A stretch of DNA of 61,667 bases from IMG/VR virus record IMGVR_UViG_3300020468_000006, positions 1 through 61,667 of that record; one strand, 5' to 3'. Of the stretch, positions 7,180 to 21,700 are shown one piece after another (position 1 is the first letter of the stretch; each line of letters opens with the position of its first letter). A program made the translations under genes and the position numbers. This DNA comes from a virus. A model generated the notes under the pieces. The model had not been told where the DNA came from. It searched no databases and saw only the letters and a list, made by a program, of their open reading frames with translations.

Positions 7180-7593
7180 GTGCCAGCTTATAGATTTAGA
7201 TCTGAGAAGTTTTTTAGTAGAGGGTTTAAGGACTTAGCAATTTCCTTAAAGGCAAATCCTAATACTAAAGATTTTAGTGCTGTGAGAAATGAGAATGCCA
7301 TAAAGCAGTCTGTTCGTAATTTAGTTTTAACTCAATTTGGTGAAAGACCATATCAATATGATATTGGATCTAGGGTAACTGGGTTGTTGTTCGAACCTTT
7401 TGATGTTTTCCTTGCTGAAGACCTTAGAGACGAAATTTATAATACTATCCAAAGACTAGAACCAAGAGTCGAAGTGGATGCGGTGAACGTTCGAGAGGGA
7501 ATCGATGAAAACTCGATTGATATAGGTATTCGATATACAATTATCGGACAACAACAGAGTCAAACTGTGGAATTCCTGTTAGAGAGAACGTAA
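7180..7593 (+). CDS. gp25: Baseplate wedge subunit gp25
   Basis: The 137-residue protein has the gp25-like fold signature: an N-terminal DLAISLKANPNTKDF, the central AIKQSVRNLVLTQFGERPYQ with its conserved Gly-Glu-Arg, then IGSRVTGLLFEPFD and a C-terminal beta segment. T4 gp25 is 132 residues, so the length matches. gp25 is the conserved wedge protein that bridges the sheath to the gp6 dimer ring and is homologous to TssE of type VI secretion. The start is GTG at 7180 with only a weak Shine-Dalgarno. It abuts gp6 (TAA then ATG), the usual arrangement in T4-like phages. Confidence 0.93.
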   Translation: MPAYRFRSEKFFSRGFKDLAISLKANPNTKDFSAVRNENAIKQSVRNLVLTQFGERPYQYDIGSRVTGLLFEPFDVFLAEDLRDEIYNTIQRLEPRVEVDAVNVREGIDENSIDIGIRYTIIGQQQSQTVEFLLERT

Positions 7594-9699
7594 ATGCCAG
7601 CCACACCATCAGAATTAACGTCACTGGACTTCTTTGAGATCAAGGAGTCTATAAAGTCGTACCTAAGAACTCGTGATGAGTTCACTGACTACGACTTCGA
7701 GGGATCTGCTGCATCCTACATGATTGATATACTTGCTTACAACACGTATTACACATCATTTAATGCCAACATGTCTATGAACGAGGCATTCTTGGAATCA
7801 GCGACCGTAAGAGATAATATTGTAAGAGTAGCGAAGCAGTTAGGATATACACCAAGATCAATTAAGGCATCTAAGGCATGTGTGAGGATGGCAGTGCAGA
7901 CTGCACTGATTGCAGGGGGTCAAACCTACCCTGATACTGTTACTATTAAGAAGGGTGATGTATTTGTGTCTAAAAACACGAATGACACATACACTTACTG
8001 CTTGATGCAAGATACTACTGTAGCAGTTGACCAGAATAGTGGAATTGCTAACTTTGCTCAGGTTATAATTTATCAAGGTAACTTATTAACCTTTAATTAC
8101 ACTGTTGATGATACTAGAAAGCAAGAATTTGTAATTCCATCAGAATCTGTTGATACTGAACTACTAACTGTCTCTGTAAAACCATCAGAGCAGTCTGTAG
8201 AGATCGACCAGTACTCAATATCATCTAACGTAGTAGATATGACTGCTACATCTAGAAATTACTTCTTAGAAGAGACTGAAGACCTTAGATATAAGGTAAT
8301 TTTCGGTGATGGAGTTCTAGGACGTAAATTAATCGATAATGAATTTGTAATGCTGCAATATGTGACGACTGCAGGTACAGAAGCAAACGGATGTACCAAG
8401 TTTTCATTCATTGGTCGTGCAGTAGACTCTACTAATCGTCCTATACCTCCTTCTAGCATGTCTCTAGCGACTATAGACGGTAGTCAAGACGGTACAGACA
8501 GAGAATCGGCACTAGGTATCAAATTCCGTGCTCCAAGGCAGTTCTCGACCCAATCTAGGGCGGTTACAGAAGACGACTACGCTTATATCGTCTCTGACCT
8601 ATATCCTCAAGCAGCAGCAGTTACTGCATATGGTGGAGAGAAGTTAAGTCCTCCTGTATACGGTAAAGTATACATTGCTGTTAGATCAAAATCAGGTGTT
8701 AACCTTAATACCACTACAAAGACACGTATTAAGAACCAGTTGCTGAAATATTCGATGGCATCTATCGAACCAGTAATCGTTGACCCAACAATCTTTTATA
8801 TTACTCCTAAAGTTTACCCTTTCTATAATGGTAACAATACTACTAGATCAGCAAACGAACTAGGTACTGAAATTCTTAAATCAATTGATCAATATAATGG
8901 ACAAAACCGTGAGAACAGATTTGGTAGTAGATTAGAGAAGTCAAGGTTTAACTCAATGGTTGATGCATCAGATGATGCGATATCTGGAACTAGTACCCAG
9001 ATAACAATGGGACAGAATCTAGATCAGTTTACGTTTGGGAACGTATTTACTCAATGTCTAGACTTTGGTAACCCAATTACTAACCCTAGTGACCTTGGTG
9101 GAAACGATGCAGGAGACAGTACATGCCCTCCTAAGTATTCATCAGTTAAATCTGGTAAGTTCTATGCCACAGGGTACACAGAGAACCTTGCAGACCTCTT
9201 AGCGGATGGGTCTACTGCAGGTGGTGGAACAGCAAGTGGTGCAGCATCAGATGCTTCCGATGCTGTATATTCTTCTGCAAATAGAACCACTGAAGTGTTA
9301 GTACCTGTTAACATTAGAGATGATGGTAAGGGTAATTTACTCTTAGTAACTACACGTAACGAAAAAGAGGTAACTCTAAACAGTTCTATCGGAACTGTTG
9401 ATTACACAAACGGTGTTGTTTGTGTAGGACCTTTAGATGTTGCTGATACATCCGATGGAACAACCAGAATCCCTGTTGTAGTCTATCCTGACAGCGATTC
9501 TATCACTATACCACCAGGCGTTGATCCTACAATCTTTAACCCTGAAGTGTACCCAATTGATTATGTAACAAACCCTACCACAGTCCCAAGTTTTGATCCC
9601 AACAACTTTGGTGGATGGAACTATGGTGGAACCCCAATAAATATCATCAGTTACCCGATTGATGCGTTTACATACCCAGAAGTCGATTCCTGTTTCTAA
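7594..9699 (+). CDS. gp6: Baseplate wedge subunit gp6
   Basis: The N-terminus (LDFFEIKESIKSYLR, DYDFEGSAASYMIDILAYNT, then FLESATVRDNIVRVAKQLGY) is the classic gp6/J-like wedge domain. The middle contains DLRYKVIFGDGVLGRKL and the TEDDYAYIVSDLYP element, also typical. At 701 residues it is slightly longer than T4 gp6 (660). In T4, gp6 dimers form the continuous inner ring of the baseplate that opens during contraction. Residues about 535-560 are a Gly/Ala/Ser-rich linker (GGGTASGAASDASDA) before a poorly conserved C-terminal domain ending in Pro/Tyr-rich sequence. A late-promoter-like ATAAATA at 9637 lies in its 3' end. Confidence 0.93.
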   Translation: MPATPSELTSLDFFEIKESIKSYLRTRDEFTDYDFEGSAASYMIDILAYNTYYTSFNANMSMNEAFLESATVRDNIVRVAKQLGYTPRSIKASKACVRMAVQTALIAGGQTYPDTVTIKKGDVFVSKNTNDTYTYCLMQDTTVAVDQNSGIANFAQVIIYQGNLLTFNYTVDDTRKQEFVIPSESVDTELLTVSVKPSEQSVEIDQYSISSNVVDMTATSRNYFLEETEDLRYKVIFGDGVLGRKLIDNEFVMLQYVTTAGTEANGCTKFSFIGRAVDSTNRPIPPSSMSLATIDGSQDGTDRESALGIKFRAPRQFSTQSRAVTEDDYAYIVSDLYPQAAAVTAYGGEKLSPPVYGKVYIAVRSKSGVNLNTTTKTRIKNQLLKYSMASIEPVIVDPTIFYITPKVYPFYNGNNTTRSANELGTEILKSIDQYNGQNRENRFGSRLEKSRFNSMVDASDDAISGTSTQITMGQNLDQFTFGNVFTQCLDFGNPITNPSDLGGNDAGDSTCPPKYSSVKSGKFYATGYTENLADLLADGSTAGGGTASGAASDASDAVYSSANRTTEVLVPVNIRDDGKGNLLLVTTRNEKEVTLNSSIGTVDYTNGVVCVGPLDVADTSDGTTRIPVVVYPDSDSITIPPGVDPTIFNPEVYPIDYVTNPTTVPSFDPNNFGGWNYGGTPINIISYPIDAFTYPEVDSCF
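9637..9643 (+). promoter_or_regulatory. Late promoter candidate inside the end of gp6
   Basis: ATAAATA occurs 59 bases before the ATG of the giant gene, inside the gp6 coding region. The spacing would leave a leader of about 50 bases. It may allow separate transcription of the 25.7-kb giant gene, but a chance match in AT-rich coding sequence cannot be excluded. Confidence 0.3.
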
Positions 9700-9702
9700 C
9701 GA

Positions 9703-12700
9703 ATGCAAACTATTAGTTCTGTAAATATATCCGATAGAGTCGAAGGTCAATTACCTGATTTTATCAAGCAAGAAGACGAGCAGTTTGTCTCGTTTCTGTT
9801 TGAGTATTATAAATCACAGGAAAAGACAGGTCGTCCTTATGATCTATTAAACAATATCCTAACTTACTTGGATATTGATGCATATGATCAAAAAGTCTTA
9901 GCGTCTTCTACTGAATTAATAAAAGACGTTGATACAGCAAACTCACTTATAGAAGTTGAGTCAATTGATGGATTTATGGATCGTGATGGATCTGTAATGA
10001 TCGATAACGAAGTAATTTACTACGAAGAGACAGTTCGTGGTCCTGATGCTATCCTAACACCAGGTTTATCACTAGAAGAATTTAATAAAAAGAGACAAGA
10101 ACTAGAAAGTCCATTTTTAGACTTTGATGGGGTCACTACAACCTTCCCACTTAAGTTTCTAGGTACTCCAGTCTCACCAGTCTCAGCAGAGCACTTAGCA
10201 GTCATAGTTTACAATCAAAGTATGATCCCTAATGTGGATTATACGATTAGTGGTACTAATATAACTTATACTGTTGCTCCTAGAGCTAGAATAGGTACTG
10301 ATATAGTTGGTTCTACTAGAATCCTTTATTACATTGGTTTTGCCGACTCTGTAATCAAAGAATTAGTCTTCCCTGCTCCTGCAGGACTTGCAGGTCAAGA
10401 TTCTATGACTCTTGGTTATGATAATCTAGCATATTCACCAATTTCAGAGATTGGTTTGATTATCAACCGTAATGGTCTTCTACTATCACCATATATCGAC
10501 TATGTGTTGACTGATAACAACACACAGATCAAGTATTTTGTAAATATCGCTCCAAACGATATATTTCACATTCGTTCTATCGAATATGTGTCACCTTCTG
10601 TTGGTACTGGTGCAAAAGCGGTTACTCGTGTTGGACTGAATGGAGAAATCGAAGCAATTCAGGTAAAAGATGGTGGTAAGCAATATGAACTAAACTTTGC
10701 ACCTAAAGTTTCTATTACATCGAGTACTGGAACAGGGCGTGGTTCGGCTGCACGAACATTAGTTGCAGGAATTAAAAATATACAGCTAATTAACGGTGGA
10801 CAAGGATACACAGCATACAACCCACCTAAAGTATTAATAACACCACCTACTGATCAGGTAAATGGTAGTGGTGCTAAGGCATCCATCACAGTTGATGATA
10901 CAACAGGTCAAGTTAGTTCTATTCAGATCACTAACTCTGGATCTGGTTATGACTTCATTCCTGCAATAAGTTTTGTAAACCCATCTGGTGCTATCATCAC
11001 TGATCCAACGATTGACTCCGAGGGTAGATTAAATGCAGGTACTATTACTATTACTGATGGTGGTATAGGTTACAGTAATCCACCTACAATCTATATTGAC
11101 GCTGCTCCCACTGACGGAGTTGATGCTGTTGCTGAGTGTACAGTGTCACCCGATGGTGAAATAGTAGCTGTTACTATTACTAACAGAGGTAGAGGATATA
11201 CTTCTGCCCCTAGAGCAAGAGTTGTGCAACCTATTGGTGCTCAAGTTCTAGATGTTACCGTTGCAAACGGTTCTGTTACTAATGTTAACTTATTAACTGG
11301 TGGAAAGGGATATACTGATGCTCCATCTGTTTATATTGTAGATGATCGTAAAGGACCTCTAGGAGAGTCAATTGGTGGTACTGGTGCAGAAGCAGCAGCA
11401 ACTATCTTTAACGGTGAGATTACAGATATCAATATTATATCATTTGGTACTGGATACTCAACTACAGAACCACCTAGAGTATACATCGCAGAACCCTTGT
11501 CAGCACAGTCATCTTGCGACGTTGGATTTGGGGAAGTTACTGGTTTTACCATTCTATCATCTGGTAGAGAGTATCAACCATCTTCATTAAAGGGATGTGC
11601 TAGAGGTGTATCTGAAATTGTAGAATTTGATAAGTTCGGTAATCAAATATATGCAAAAGAGTCACAACTAAGGCAAAGTAACCATACTACTGGTGCTATT
11701 GTACATAACCTTGATGCAAAGATCATTACACAGGTATTTGACAAGTTCCGTCGTCAATATATGCCTACAATCAACATTGACTATACTCAAGTCAACCCGA
11801 TTCAGGTTATTAAGACAATTAAGGACTTCTATGCATCTAAAGGTACGAAGACTGCTGCACAATATCTCTTTAAGATCTTATTTGGTGAAGAAGTTGATAT
11901 ATTCTATCCTAGAGACGAACTAATCAAACCATCTGATGCTTCTTGGGTAGTTGACACTATTTTACGTGCTGAGTTGATTTCGGGTGACCCTGCAAACTTA
12001 TCAAATGCTCAGTTAGTCCAGAATGCTGATGAGGTTGACCAAAATATTAAAGATGCTACTGTATTGATCGAAAACGTCATTTCTATTATAGAAGGAACTG
12101 ACGTAATCTACGAATTAGCAATATCTGAAGAAACTTTAACAGGTACCTTTAAGATTCCTTATAAAACAAGTCTTGTAGAACCTTTATCAACAACTGGTAA
12201 CATAATAACTGTTGACTCCACTATTGGATGGCCAGAAAAGAACGGAACTATCATAATTAACGATCAAGAGACTGTACAGTATAAAGATAAGTCACTTAAC
12301 CAGTTCATTGAGTGTACTAGGTCTAAAAATGGTGTAGTAGAAGACTGGGATCCTGGCACATTAGTTTATTCAGACATATTTGTCTATGTAAACCAAGGAT
12401 TAGCTAACGAAGTCAAATTAAGAGTCTTAGGTATTGCTGAAGCGGGTACTACAGTCCTAGAAGACAGTGGTTCTTACTATCTACCTGGTGACAAGTTAAA
12501 TGTTGCTGCTTTAGGATCAACTGACATTGATGAGAGACTACAATCATGGTTATATAACGTTAAGAAGTTAATTAGTGTTACTAGTATCACACCAGGTGGT
12601 ATAAACAACCAAACTGCAACTGTTGTTTGTTCTAATGCTCATGGTTTGCTTGTAGAAGACCAAGTTACCATCTATGGTGCTAACCCTGCTGTTTACAATG

Positions 12701-15700
12701 GTACATTTGAGGTTACATCTCGTCTAAACGACTTTACCTTCTCTTATAATATACCTACCCCAATGGATATCGTTCCACAGGGTAATATCTTACTTTCTGT
12801 TGACTTAAACAGAGGTAAGTCACAAACATCCACTATTAATGAAGTAGTTTCACTGTTTACTTCTAATATACAGAATGCTTTCTTTAATCAAGACTATGTT
12901 TATGTTGCAGCGTCTGGATTGCCCAACTATAAGATAGGTCCTTTCCAAGGTTCTGCTATTATACCAGGAAACCAAAGAAAACTACTTAGATTCCCTAGAA
13001 CAGTAGAAACTATTTCTACAAGAACAGCAATTGGTGCTAACAACCCAATTGGTGCTTGGGTTAACGGTGTTTCTGCTTGGTCTTACAAATCTTCCGAATT
13101 TGTCACCTTTGGTCCTCTTACTGCTATCAATATTACCAATTCAGGTATAGATTATGATGCAGGATCAAAACCAGCTCTAGAAATCACTGGTGGTGGCGGT
13201 ACAGGTGCTGCAGCGACTGTTACTGTTAATGGTTCATTAAGTAATGTAGAAGTTTTAACTGAAGGTACTGGATATACATCTCAACCTCTAATTTCTATCG
13301 TTGGTGGTGGTGGACAGGGTGCAACTGCACAAGCAGTTGTTACGAACGGTAGAGTAACAAGAATTCTAGTAGAAAACGCAGGAACTGGATATACATCACA
13401 ACCTACAATATCAATCACTGGTGGAAATGGTGCAGGTGCTACTGCTACTGCCTCTGTACGAGGTGTAATCAGTGCAGTTACACTAAGTAGCACAGGAAGT
13501 GGTTATACGTCTACACCGACCATAAAACTCAATTCTGGAGAAGGTGCATTAGCACAACCAATCGTTATCAACGGTAGAATCGTATCTATTGCTATTATTA
13601 ACTCTGGTTCAGCATATACATCAGCACCTACTGTTTATATTAATGGTGATGGATTTGGTGCTACTGCAACTGCAGTTATTGGTACATTAGGTGAAGATAA
13701 GGGTAAAGTTATCTCAGTATCAATTACAAACAGAGGTGTTGGATATACACAGGGAATGACTGCTGTTAGAATGGAAGCAGTTGGTCAATTAGCAACATTT
13801 ACTGCTGATGTCTTCCAGTGGAACAAAAACGTAGAATATCAATTAGATCCTGATCCTGCTAACCCCACAGCAACTAATGCTGACGGATCTCTTAAGAAAA
13901 GGTATGACATAGCAAGAGGATATGTATTTACTGGATTTAATAACCAGTATGGTGGAGAATATGCTCACGTTTCAGATCCTAAAGAACTACGTTATGTAAT
14001 TGGTGATAATGTATTCCTAAACCCAGAAACTAATCGTTTCCAAGAAGTTCCTTCTAATATAGACCATTCTCCTATCATTGGATGGGCATTTGATGGTAAC
14101 CCAATCTATGGTCCTTATGCATACATCGATCCTACTGATCAGAACAGTGGTATTAGAAGAATGCGTTCTTCTTATAAAATTAAGACAGAACTTATTTTTG
14201 ATGAAGATACAAACCCAACTCCTGCTAGAATAGATGGTCCTTTATTAGCAAATTACCCTGCAGGATACTTTGTTAATGACTATACCTATACATTCCAACA
14301 AGGTGACCTAGATCAGTACAATGGACGTTTCTGTAAGACCCCAGACTACCCTGCAGGTACATATGCATACTTTATAACCATTGATGAGTCAGATGCAGGT
14401 TTACCTGTCTTCCCATACATCATTGGATCAAGTTTTAACTCAGTTGTTGATACTTGGAACCTTTCACTTAATGCTGTACAAGAAAACATCCCACAAGACG
14501 TTGCACGTTTCAGAGATCCATACGTTAACGTTGATATTGACATTGATCGTCAACCTAACCAAGAATCAGATTCATTTGTAACTGAGAAAGAAGGAGATCT
14601 TCTAATATTCGAAATAGAAGATATAGATGGTGATGCAATTATATCTCCTGCTGAAATAGCAACATTACAAGCAATAACTGAAGAAGCAGCACTACAGATC
14701 TATGATTACTTCCCTAGAGTATCAGCTGAGTCAAGAGTTGATATCGAAGTTGATACAACGACTAAATTTGAGTCTGCACAGATAGATGGATTCGTTGTAG
14801 AGAATGCAGGTGTATCTTATCAGGTAAATGACACTTTATTCTTTGATAACACAGGAACAGACGGGTTCGGGGCTTCTGCCATTATTGAGTCCGTCCAGGG
14901 CCGAACAATAAGTGCATATACAAAGGAAATCATTAATGATGTCCCACATGGTAAAATAACCACTGCAACTGCACATGATCTGATTGCACAAGACCAAATA
15001 ATCGTAAATTCCAAGGTTATTACTGATAACACTAATAAACGTTATTATACTTCAGTTGTTACTGGTATTGAGACTATTACAGTGACACAAACTGGTATTG
15101 GTTATAATACACAGATTCCACCAACATATGAGATCATTACAACCACTGGACAAGACGTTGCCTTTAATATTGTCCTAGATGAGACAACTGGTAAGGTTGG
15201 AAACGTTAATATCGTTAATAGTGGTTTTGGATACGATACTGCTAACCCTCCACAGATTAGAGTCTCTCATCCACAACAATACAAGAAAACTTACTACTGG
15301 TTATCTGAATATTACGAAGATACCGATAAAATCAACATTATCGATTCTAAAGTTGCAACAGACCGCCATATTTACATTTGTGGTGAATTAACTCAAGTTA
15401 ATGGTGATACTTCTGCATTCCTTGCTAAATTTACTGATTTGGGTGTTTTAGTCTGGGATAGAACACTTATTTCAGTTACTACCAATAAAAAGGCACGTTG
15501 GAAGTCAATGTACCTAGATCAGACTTCTGCAGAGAATCATTTGATCTATATCATCGGTGAAACCGAATCTCAGACAACTGCGACTTATAATCCCGATATT
15601 TTAGTTGCTAAGTACGAATCTGGTTATGATAACGCTAATGCACCTGAAGGAATCGTTAGATGGCAAAAAGAGATAGCTGGTGTCTCTGGATCCGCTAGAA

Positions 15701-18700
15701 GAGACTATGCGGGTGATATTCATCTAGATGATGAGCAAAGAGTCTATATTTGTGGTTGGACTGATACTAACTCTCCAGATCCTAATGATATCTGGGTTAT
15801 GCAACTTAATAACCTAGGTGACGTTGTTGAGAAGCGTAAATTTGCTTCTGATGCTGAAGGGGAAGAAATGACCCAATTATATTTCATTGGTAACAATAAA
15901 CTTCTATTTACTGGTATTGATTCTGATAATCAAGATATTATCTTTGGTGAGATGTCATATGATGGTGCAAACATAGAATTAACATATACTAAGAGACTTG
16001 CTGTTTCTGGTGGTAATGTACAACGTCCTCGTTTTGTTCTTGATGAATGGGATGATTTGTTCTTTATCTGTGATATGTTTAATGGAACTAAGAACTATGG
16101 TATAGCATTCTTTAAGATACCTTTAGATCAACTTTCCACTAACCCATCTACTCCAACATACACATATTCTAAGATTATTGCTCCTAGTGGTACTTTCGAG
16201 TCAATCAACCATGCAGGAATTAACATGGATGTATTTGGCAACGTTAGTATCGTTGCTGACCTTAAGTATGCAGATAATGACCGTCAAGCGGTTGTTATGA
16301 ACTTTAAGTATGATGGAACTCTATTAAAGTCTACTAATATTGCAGATACCAATGATATTGGTATGATAACTAGAACTCACCAAGTTGATAACTCTGGTGA
16401 TGTCATATTAACAAGTAATAAGCAACTTCCTGTACAAACATATGTTGCTCGTTTCGAGAATGAAAATGATTTAGATGAGGATAGCACAAAGCAAGCACTT
16501 GTAACTACAACCTTCTCCACACCTGCTAACGCAGCACATAATACATCAGAATATAAGTTTGGTGCAGGATCAGTTAAGTTCTCTGGTGGTCCTACTAACA
16601 TGAAGGCAGCAGGTGCAGGTCTTACAGGTAAATGGACTACTGAAGTGTGGTCACTATTGACTGCATCTCATGCATCTAACAACCCTAAGGTTGAGATGTT
16701 CACTATTGACGATGCAACTGGTAATAGTCTTATCGTTACTGTTGATGGTAATGCATCTAGTGGTAACTTAGGTAAGATTGAGATGACCATTGCACCTCAG
16801 GGTGGTGGTGGATCTACAACTGCTTCTGTTGGTTCTACATACTGGACTACTCTACAAGATGCAGCATGGCATCATTGGGCAGTTGTTAAAGACGAACCTA
16901 CACTTGGTTCTTACTCATACTCTGTATACTTTGATGGTATACAAGTTTGTACTGCTACTGTAACTACTAATATTGGTCTTAATGATCTTTATGTTGGTGC
17001 TAATAAGACAACTCCTGCTACAGCAAACTGTTTCTTAGGTAGTATTGATGACCTAGTTATCGATCCAAACACTGTATATACTGGTGCATCATTCACTGTT
17101 GCTACAGAGAGATACAGAATTACTTCTAATGATTCTAAAGTTAACCTTATTAAGTTTGATAGACAGCATGATAAGAGAGGTGCATATACTGCATTCAGTG
17201 AAACAACACATACTAAGGCATTATCATTTACAGAAACTACTGCTATTAATGTCAATACTCTTTCTAATCCAGTCATTACTACATGGAATGTAGGTGCATC
17301 TGGTTTACAGATTCTTGATTACTCTGATGTTTCCTCTCAGTTAACACCAGGTACTTACTCATTTACTAGTGCAATTCATCAGTATGCATCTAAGACTTCT
17401 ACTATACCATCTCCACTTGGTAGAAAAGTCAAGGTTACTGCTGTTCCAATGGCGAAGTTCTACATTAGAGATGCAGGATATCAGAAGATTGACCTAGTTA
17501 AAGAATTTACATTTAACCAAGCAGTTAAGTTCACTAAGGGAACTTTAATACAGCAAAAGAATGAACAGGGTATTATTCAGGCATATGGTACTATCGTTGA
17601 GGTTCCAACTGGTACATTAGACAATCCTGGTCTTGGTAACAAGTATAAGGTTGGTAAGATCTATGGTAACTTTAATAATGATACAACTGATCTATATCAG
17701 AATGATACAGGTGAAGAGAATACAATTGATGGAGTAGTATTTGAGCAACCAAGATTGCAAGATCAGTGGGTAGCAAGTAAAGCATATACTACTGATACAC
17801 AGGTTTATAATGCAGGTAAGATATACAAAGCAACTAACACAGCTACATCTGGTTCTACACCACCTACACATAATATTGGTATTGTAACTGACGGTTCTGT
17901 AACGTGGCAGTATATTAGTGCTGCAGGTGCTATACAGGTTGACTTGTCTGAGCATCCATGGCCAACACCTACAGAGACACTTTGGACTGCTAACAGATCC
18001 TTCTCTGTCAATGATTTAGTTTACTTTGCTAGACAGAAGTACAAATGTACTGTTGCAGGTGTAACAAGTAGTGTTGCTCCTACTCATACTACTGGTACTG
18101 CAACTGATGGTACAGTAACATGGGAATGGCAATCTACATATGATCCATTATCAAGTTATGCTAGGTTCAGAACCTATGATCCTGGTGATTATGCAGTTAA
18201 GATTCTTGAGGTATATCCTGAGTCTGATTTCATTGTCGGTGATGTAATTTCGCTTGGTGGTAGTGTTACCGCAGGGCCAAACACAGATAACCCCAAAATC
18301 GCTGATATCAATGGAGTTACAACTGTTAAGAAACTAGAATTAACTGTTAGACTTGACAAAGATATTGTTAGAACTGCTGAAACAAGAACTGATCTTATAT
18401 ACTGCTCTGCACTCATTGCACATAGATTTACTGCAGGAGATATCCTATTTGTTACTGGATTCCAAGGAACTCAGTTTGATGGATCATTCTTCGTAGAGGA
18501 AATCTTCTCTTCTAGAGACTATACTTATAGGATGAGAGCAAATGCTGTTTCTGATCCTACATTTGATAACAATGCTATTGCTAATGTTAAGATATCTTCT
18601 AAGCACCCAACATTATTACTAGTAAGGAATCATTCATACATCTTTGACTTGAGTGATGCTTCTAACCAAGGATATTTCTTATCATTCTCTCAAGATAACC

Positions 18701-21700
18701 AGTTTAAACTAGAATACTCATTTAACGTTATTGAGAGATCTGGAACACCTGGTCAATCATCTACAACTGAAACTCCTACAGTTAAGTTTACAGTTGGTGG
18801 TGAAGTAACTAATATCACATACTACTTCGATCCTAGTAGAACACTTTCTACCAATTCTCCAGTTGGTGCTAACTCCTTTATTGATGTTATCAAGACACCT
18901 TATGATGGTACATTTACTATCTCAAATGTTATTAGTGATACTGAGTTCAGATTCCCATTAGATCAAGAACCAGAATTTAATAGTGCTGAGATTGGTGAGG
19001 ATGATCAAGATAGACCTAACTCTTTCTATTCTACAACGTCTACTAAAGCAATTGGTCCTATCAATACTATTAAGTTGATATCAGCAGGTGGATTCTACAA
19101 AAAATTACCGATCGTTTCTGACATTGCTTCTAATCGTAAGATCGAAAGAATTGTTATTGCTAACGGTGGTACTGAATATGCACCTGGCGTATATACACAG
19201 GTTCCTATTATAGGTGATGGTGAAGGTGGTCTATTAAACATTACAGTAGAAATAGATCAAGAAACTGATTCTGGTACTATTACCCAAGTTGCTCTTATTG
19301 ATCCAGGTTCAGGTTATACTACAGGTTCTGTTGATGTAGATGCTATACCAGGAATTTTAGGACAGACTCTATCTGGTTCTGGTGCAGAACTAACTGTTGT
19401 TATACCTGCTGAAGGTACAGGTGCTTCTGTATTCTTAACTGGTACACAGATTGGTAAGATCAAAACTCTTAAGAACAATGAATTTGGTTATGGTTACTCT
19501 CATGACTATACTCTACGTCCTGAGATTGCATTCCCAGTTAACTTACAACTCTTTAACACCTCAATACTTTCACAGATCAAGATAACTAATCCAGGTGCTG
19601 GCTATACATCTTCTCCTGTAGTTGTTATCTCTGGTGGTGGTGGAACTGGTGCTGATGCAGAAGCAATTGTTAAGAACAACAGGCTATCTGAAATTATTGT
19701 TAAAGATCCAGGTTCGGGATACAGTTCAGAACCAACTGTTCTTCTAAAATCAGAATTTACATACGTTGTTAACTTAGACCTTAACTACTTACAGTTTAAC
19801 TTCCCACACGGTATTACAACTGGTGCTGAGGTACAGTTTAGGGCAGAAGATATTGGTACTACAGTCGGTGAACTACCAAAACCAAGTTCAGTTGGTTTGA
19901 CATCACTATCTTCCACTCAGACATACTACGCTATTGCAGGTGATGCAAACTCTCTAGAATCTGATCAGTTACGTTTTGCTTTGACACCTGCTGATTCAGC
20001 GTCTGGTAACTTTATTACATTCCTAACACAAGGTGAAGGTAGACAGGTTCTTCTTACTCAAGTATTTGGTGGTACTGCTAGTGCTGTTGTTGAGACTTCT
20101 AGATTCTTAGCATCTGAGCAAGTATTCCAAGGTGAGTCTTTCGAATTAGCAAATGCTTTCGGTACAGTTTCTACTAACGATGGATGGCAGATAGGTCCTA
20201 AGATTCTTAAGGTTGTTAATCCTACAGGTGACTTCGTTGCAGGTGGTAAGGTTCAGGGTGTTATATCTCGTGCATCTGGTATTATTGATAACGTACAGAT
20301 CGCTAAAGGTATTCTAAACATTGATGCTCTTACTAGAACATCTGGTAGATTTATTGATGACGTTGGTAAACCATCAGAGATTGTACAGAAGATTCAGGAC
20401 TCTTACTTCTATCAGAACTTCTCATATGTTATTAAGTCACAAATTCCAATTAACCGTTGGAAGAAGCAGGTATTAGAGAATAACCACCCTGCAGGATTTA
20501 ATATGTTTGGTCAGTTAGAACTGACTGGTGGTAAGGACGTTTCTGGACGTAAGATTGGTACTGAGTTTACTAAACAGGTTAATATTAATGAGTATACAAA
20601 TGTCAACCAGATTACATCATTTGGTGCTGCACAACCAATCTATTCTACATTTAACAACTCTGAAGTTCTATTCAGAAAGAAAAGACTAACAAACTCTGAG
20701 GAAATCTTAACATCTATCGTTAAGAAGTTAGATAATATCTCAAGTCAGTTTGATGGTTCTACTAAGGCATTTAACCTTACTGTAGAAGGTGATCAGGTTA
20801 TTATTAAAGAGAATCAGATGTTGGTCACCTTAAACGGTGTTATCCAGTCACCTGGTACTGCATATCAAATTGTTGGTAATCAAATCGTATTTGCTGAACC
20901 ACCAAGACCAGATTCTAAGGTTGTTTATAGAAACGTAGATATACAGATATTACAGATTACTAAACTGAATCTAAACACTATTGGTGGTATATTCCCATCT
21001 ATCGGTGATTTTGTTTCTGGATTCACTTCTAATGCTAGTGCTAGAGTTGTTGCTACAGGTGCAACCAGTATTGACGTTATTGACATCACTGGTGGTCCTT
21101 TCCAAAACAATGAACGTATTGATGTAAATAGAACTGGATTTAGTGCATTGATCGGTAGTTTTGCACCTATCAACCAAGATACAATCTTTGAGTTTGCAGA
21201 AACAGTTACTAAGGTTTCATTAACAGCAGAGACTGCTAAAATCGAAGAAACTAACTTAGATCTTGATGGTAACATTGATTCTTCATTAGTTCTATCTAAG
21301 ACATCTGGTACTGCTGAATTTGAGACTGGTGTTTATAATATTCTCTTAAATGACTTTATATACTCTTCAGCATCAAATATTGCTGCTAAGATTGTTAGCA
21401 TATCTCCATATAGAGATCCTATCAGTTCTATTCAGTTAACAAGTGGTGCTGCCTTCTTAGAAGGTGATCAGGTTACTGGTGGTAATTCAGGTGCTGTGGC
21501 AGAGGTTGTACGAGTAGATGATGCTTTAAATCCTCCTGTATTGTACTTTGTTGCTAAATCAGTTGCATCATTCGTTAGTGGTGAAACAATTACTGCAGGT
21601 GCTATTAATGATATTGTTGTTGGAGATATCACAAGAGGTGACGTTGTTGACACTCTTATCATTAACAAAGGTTCATCATTCTTTGGATTAGTATTTGAGA

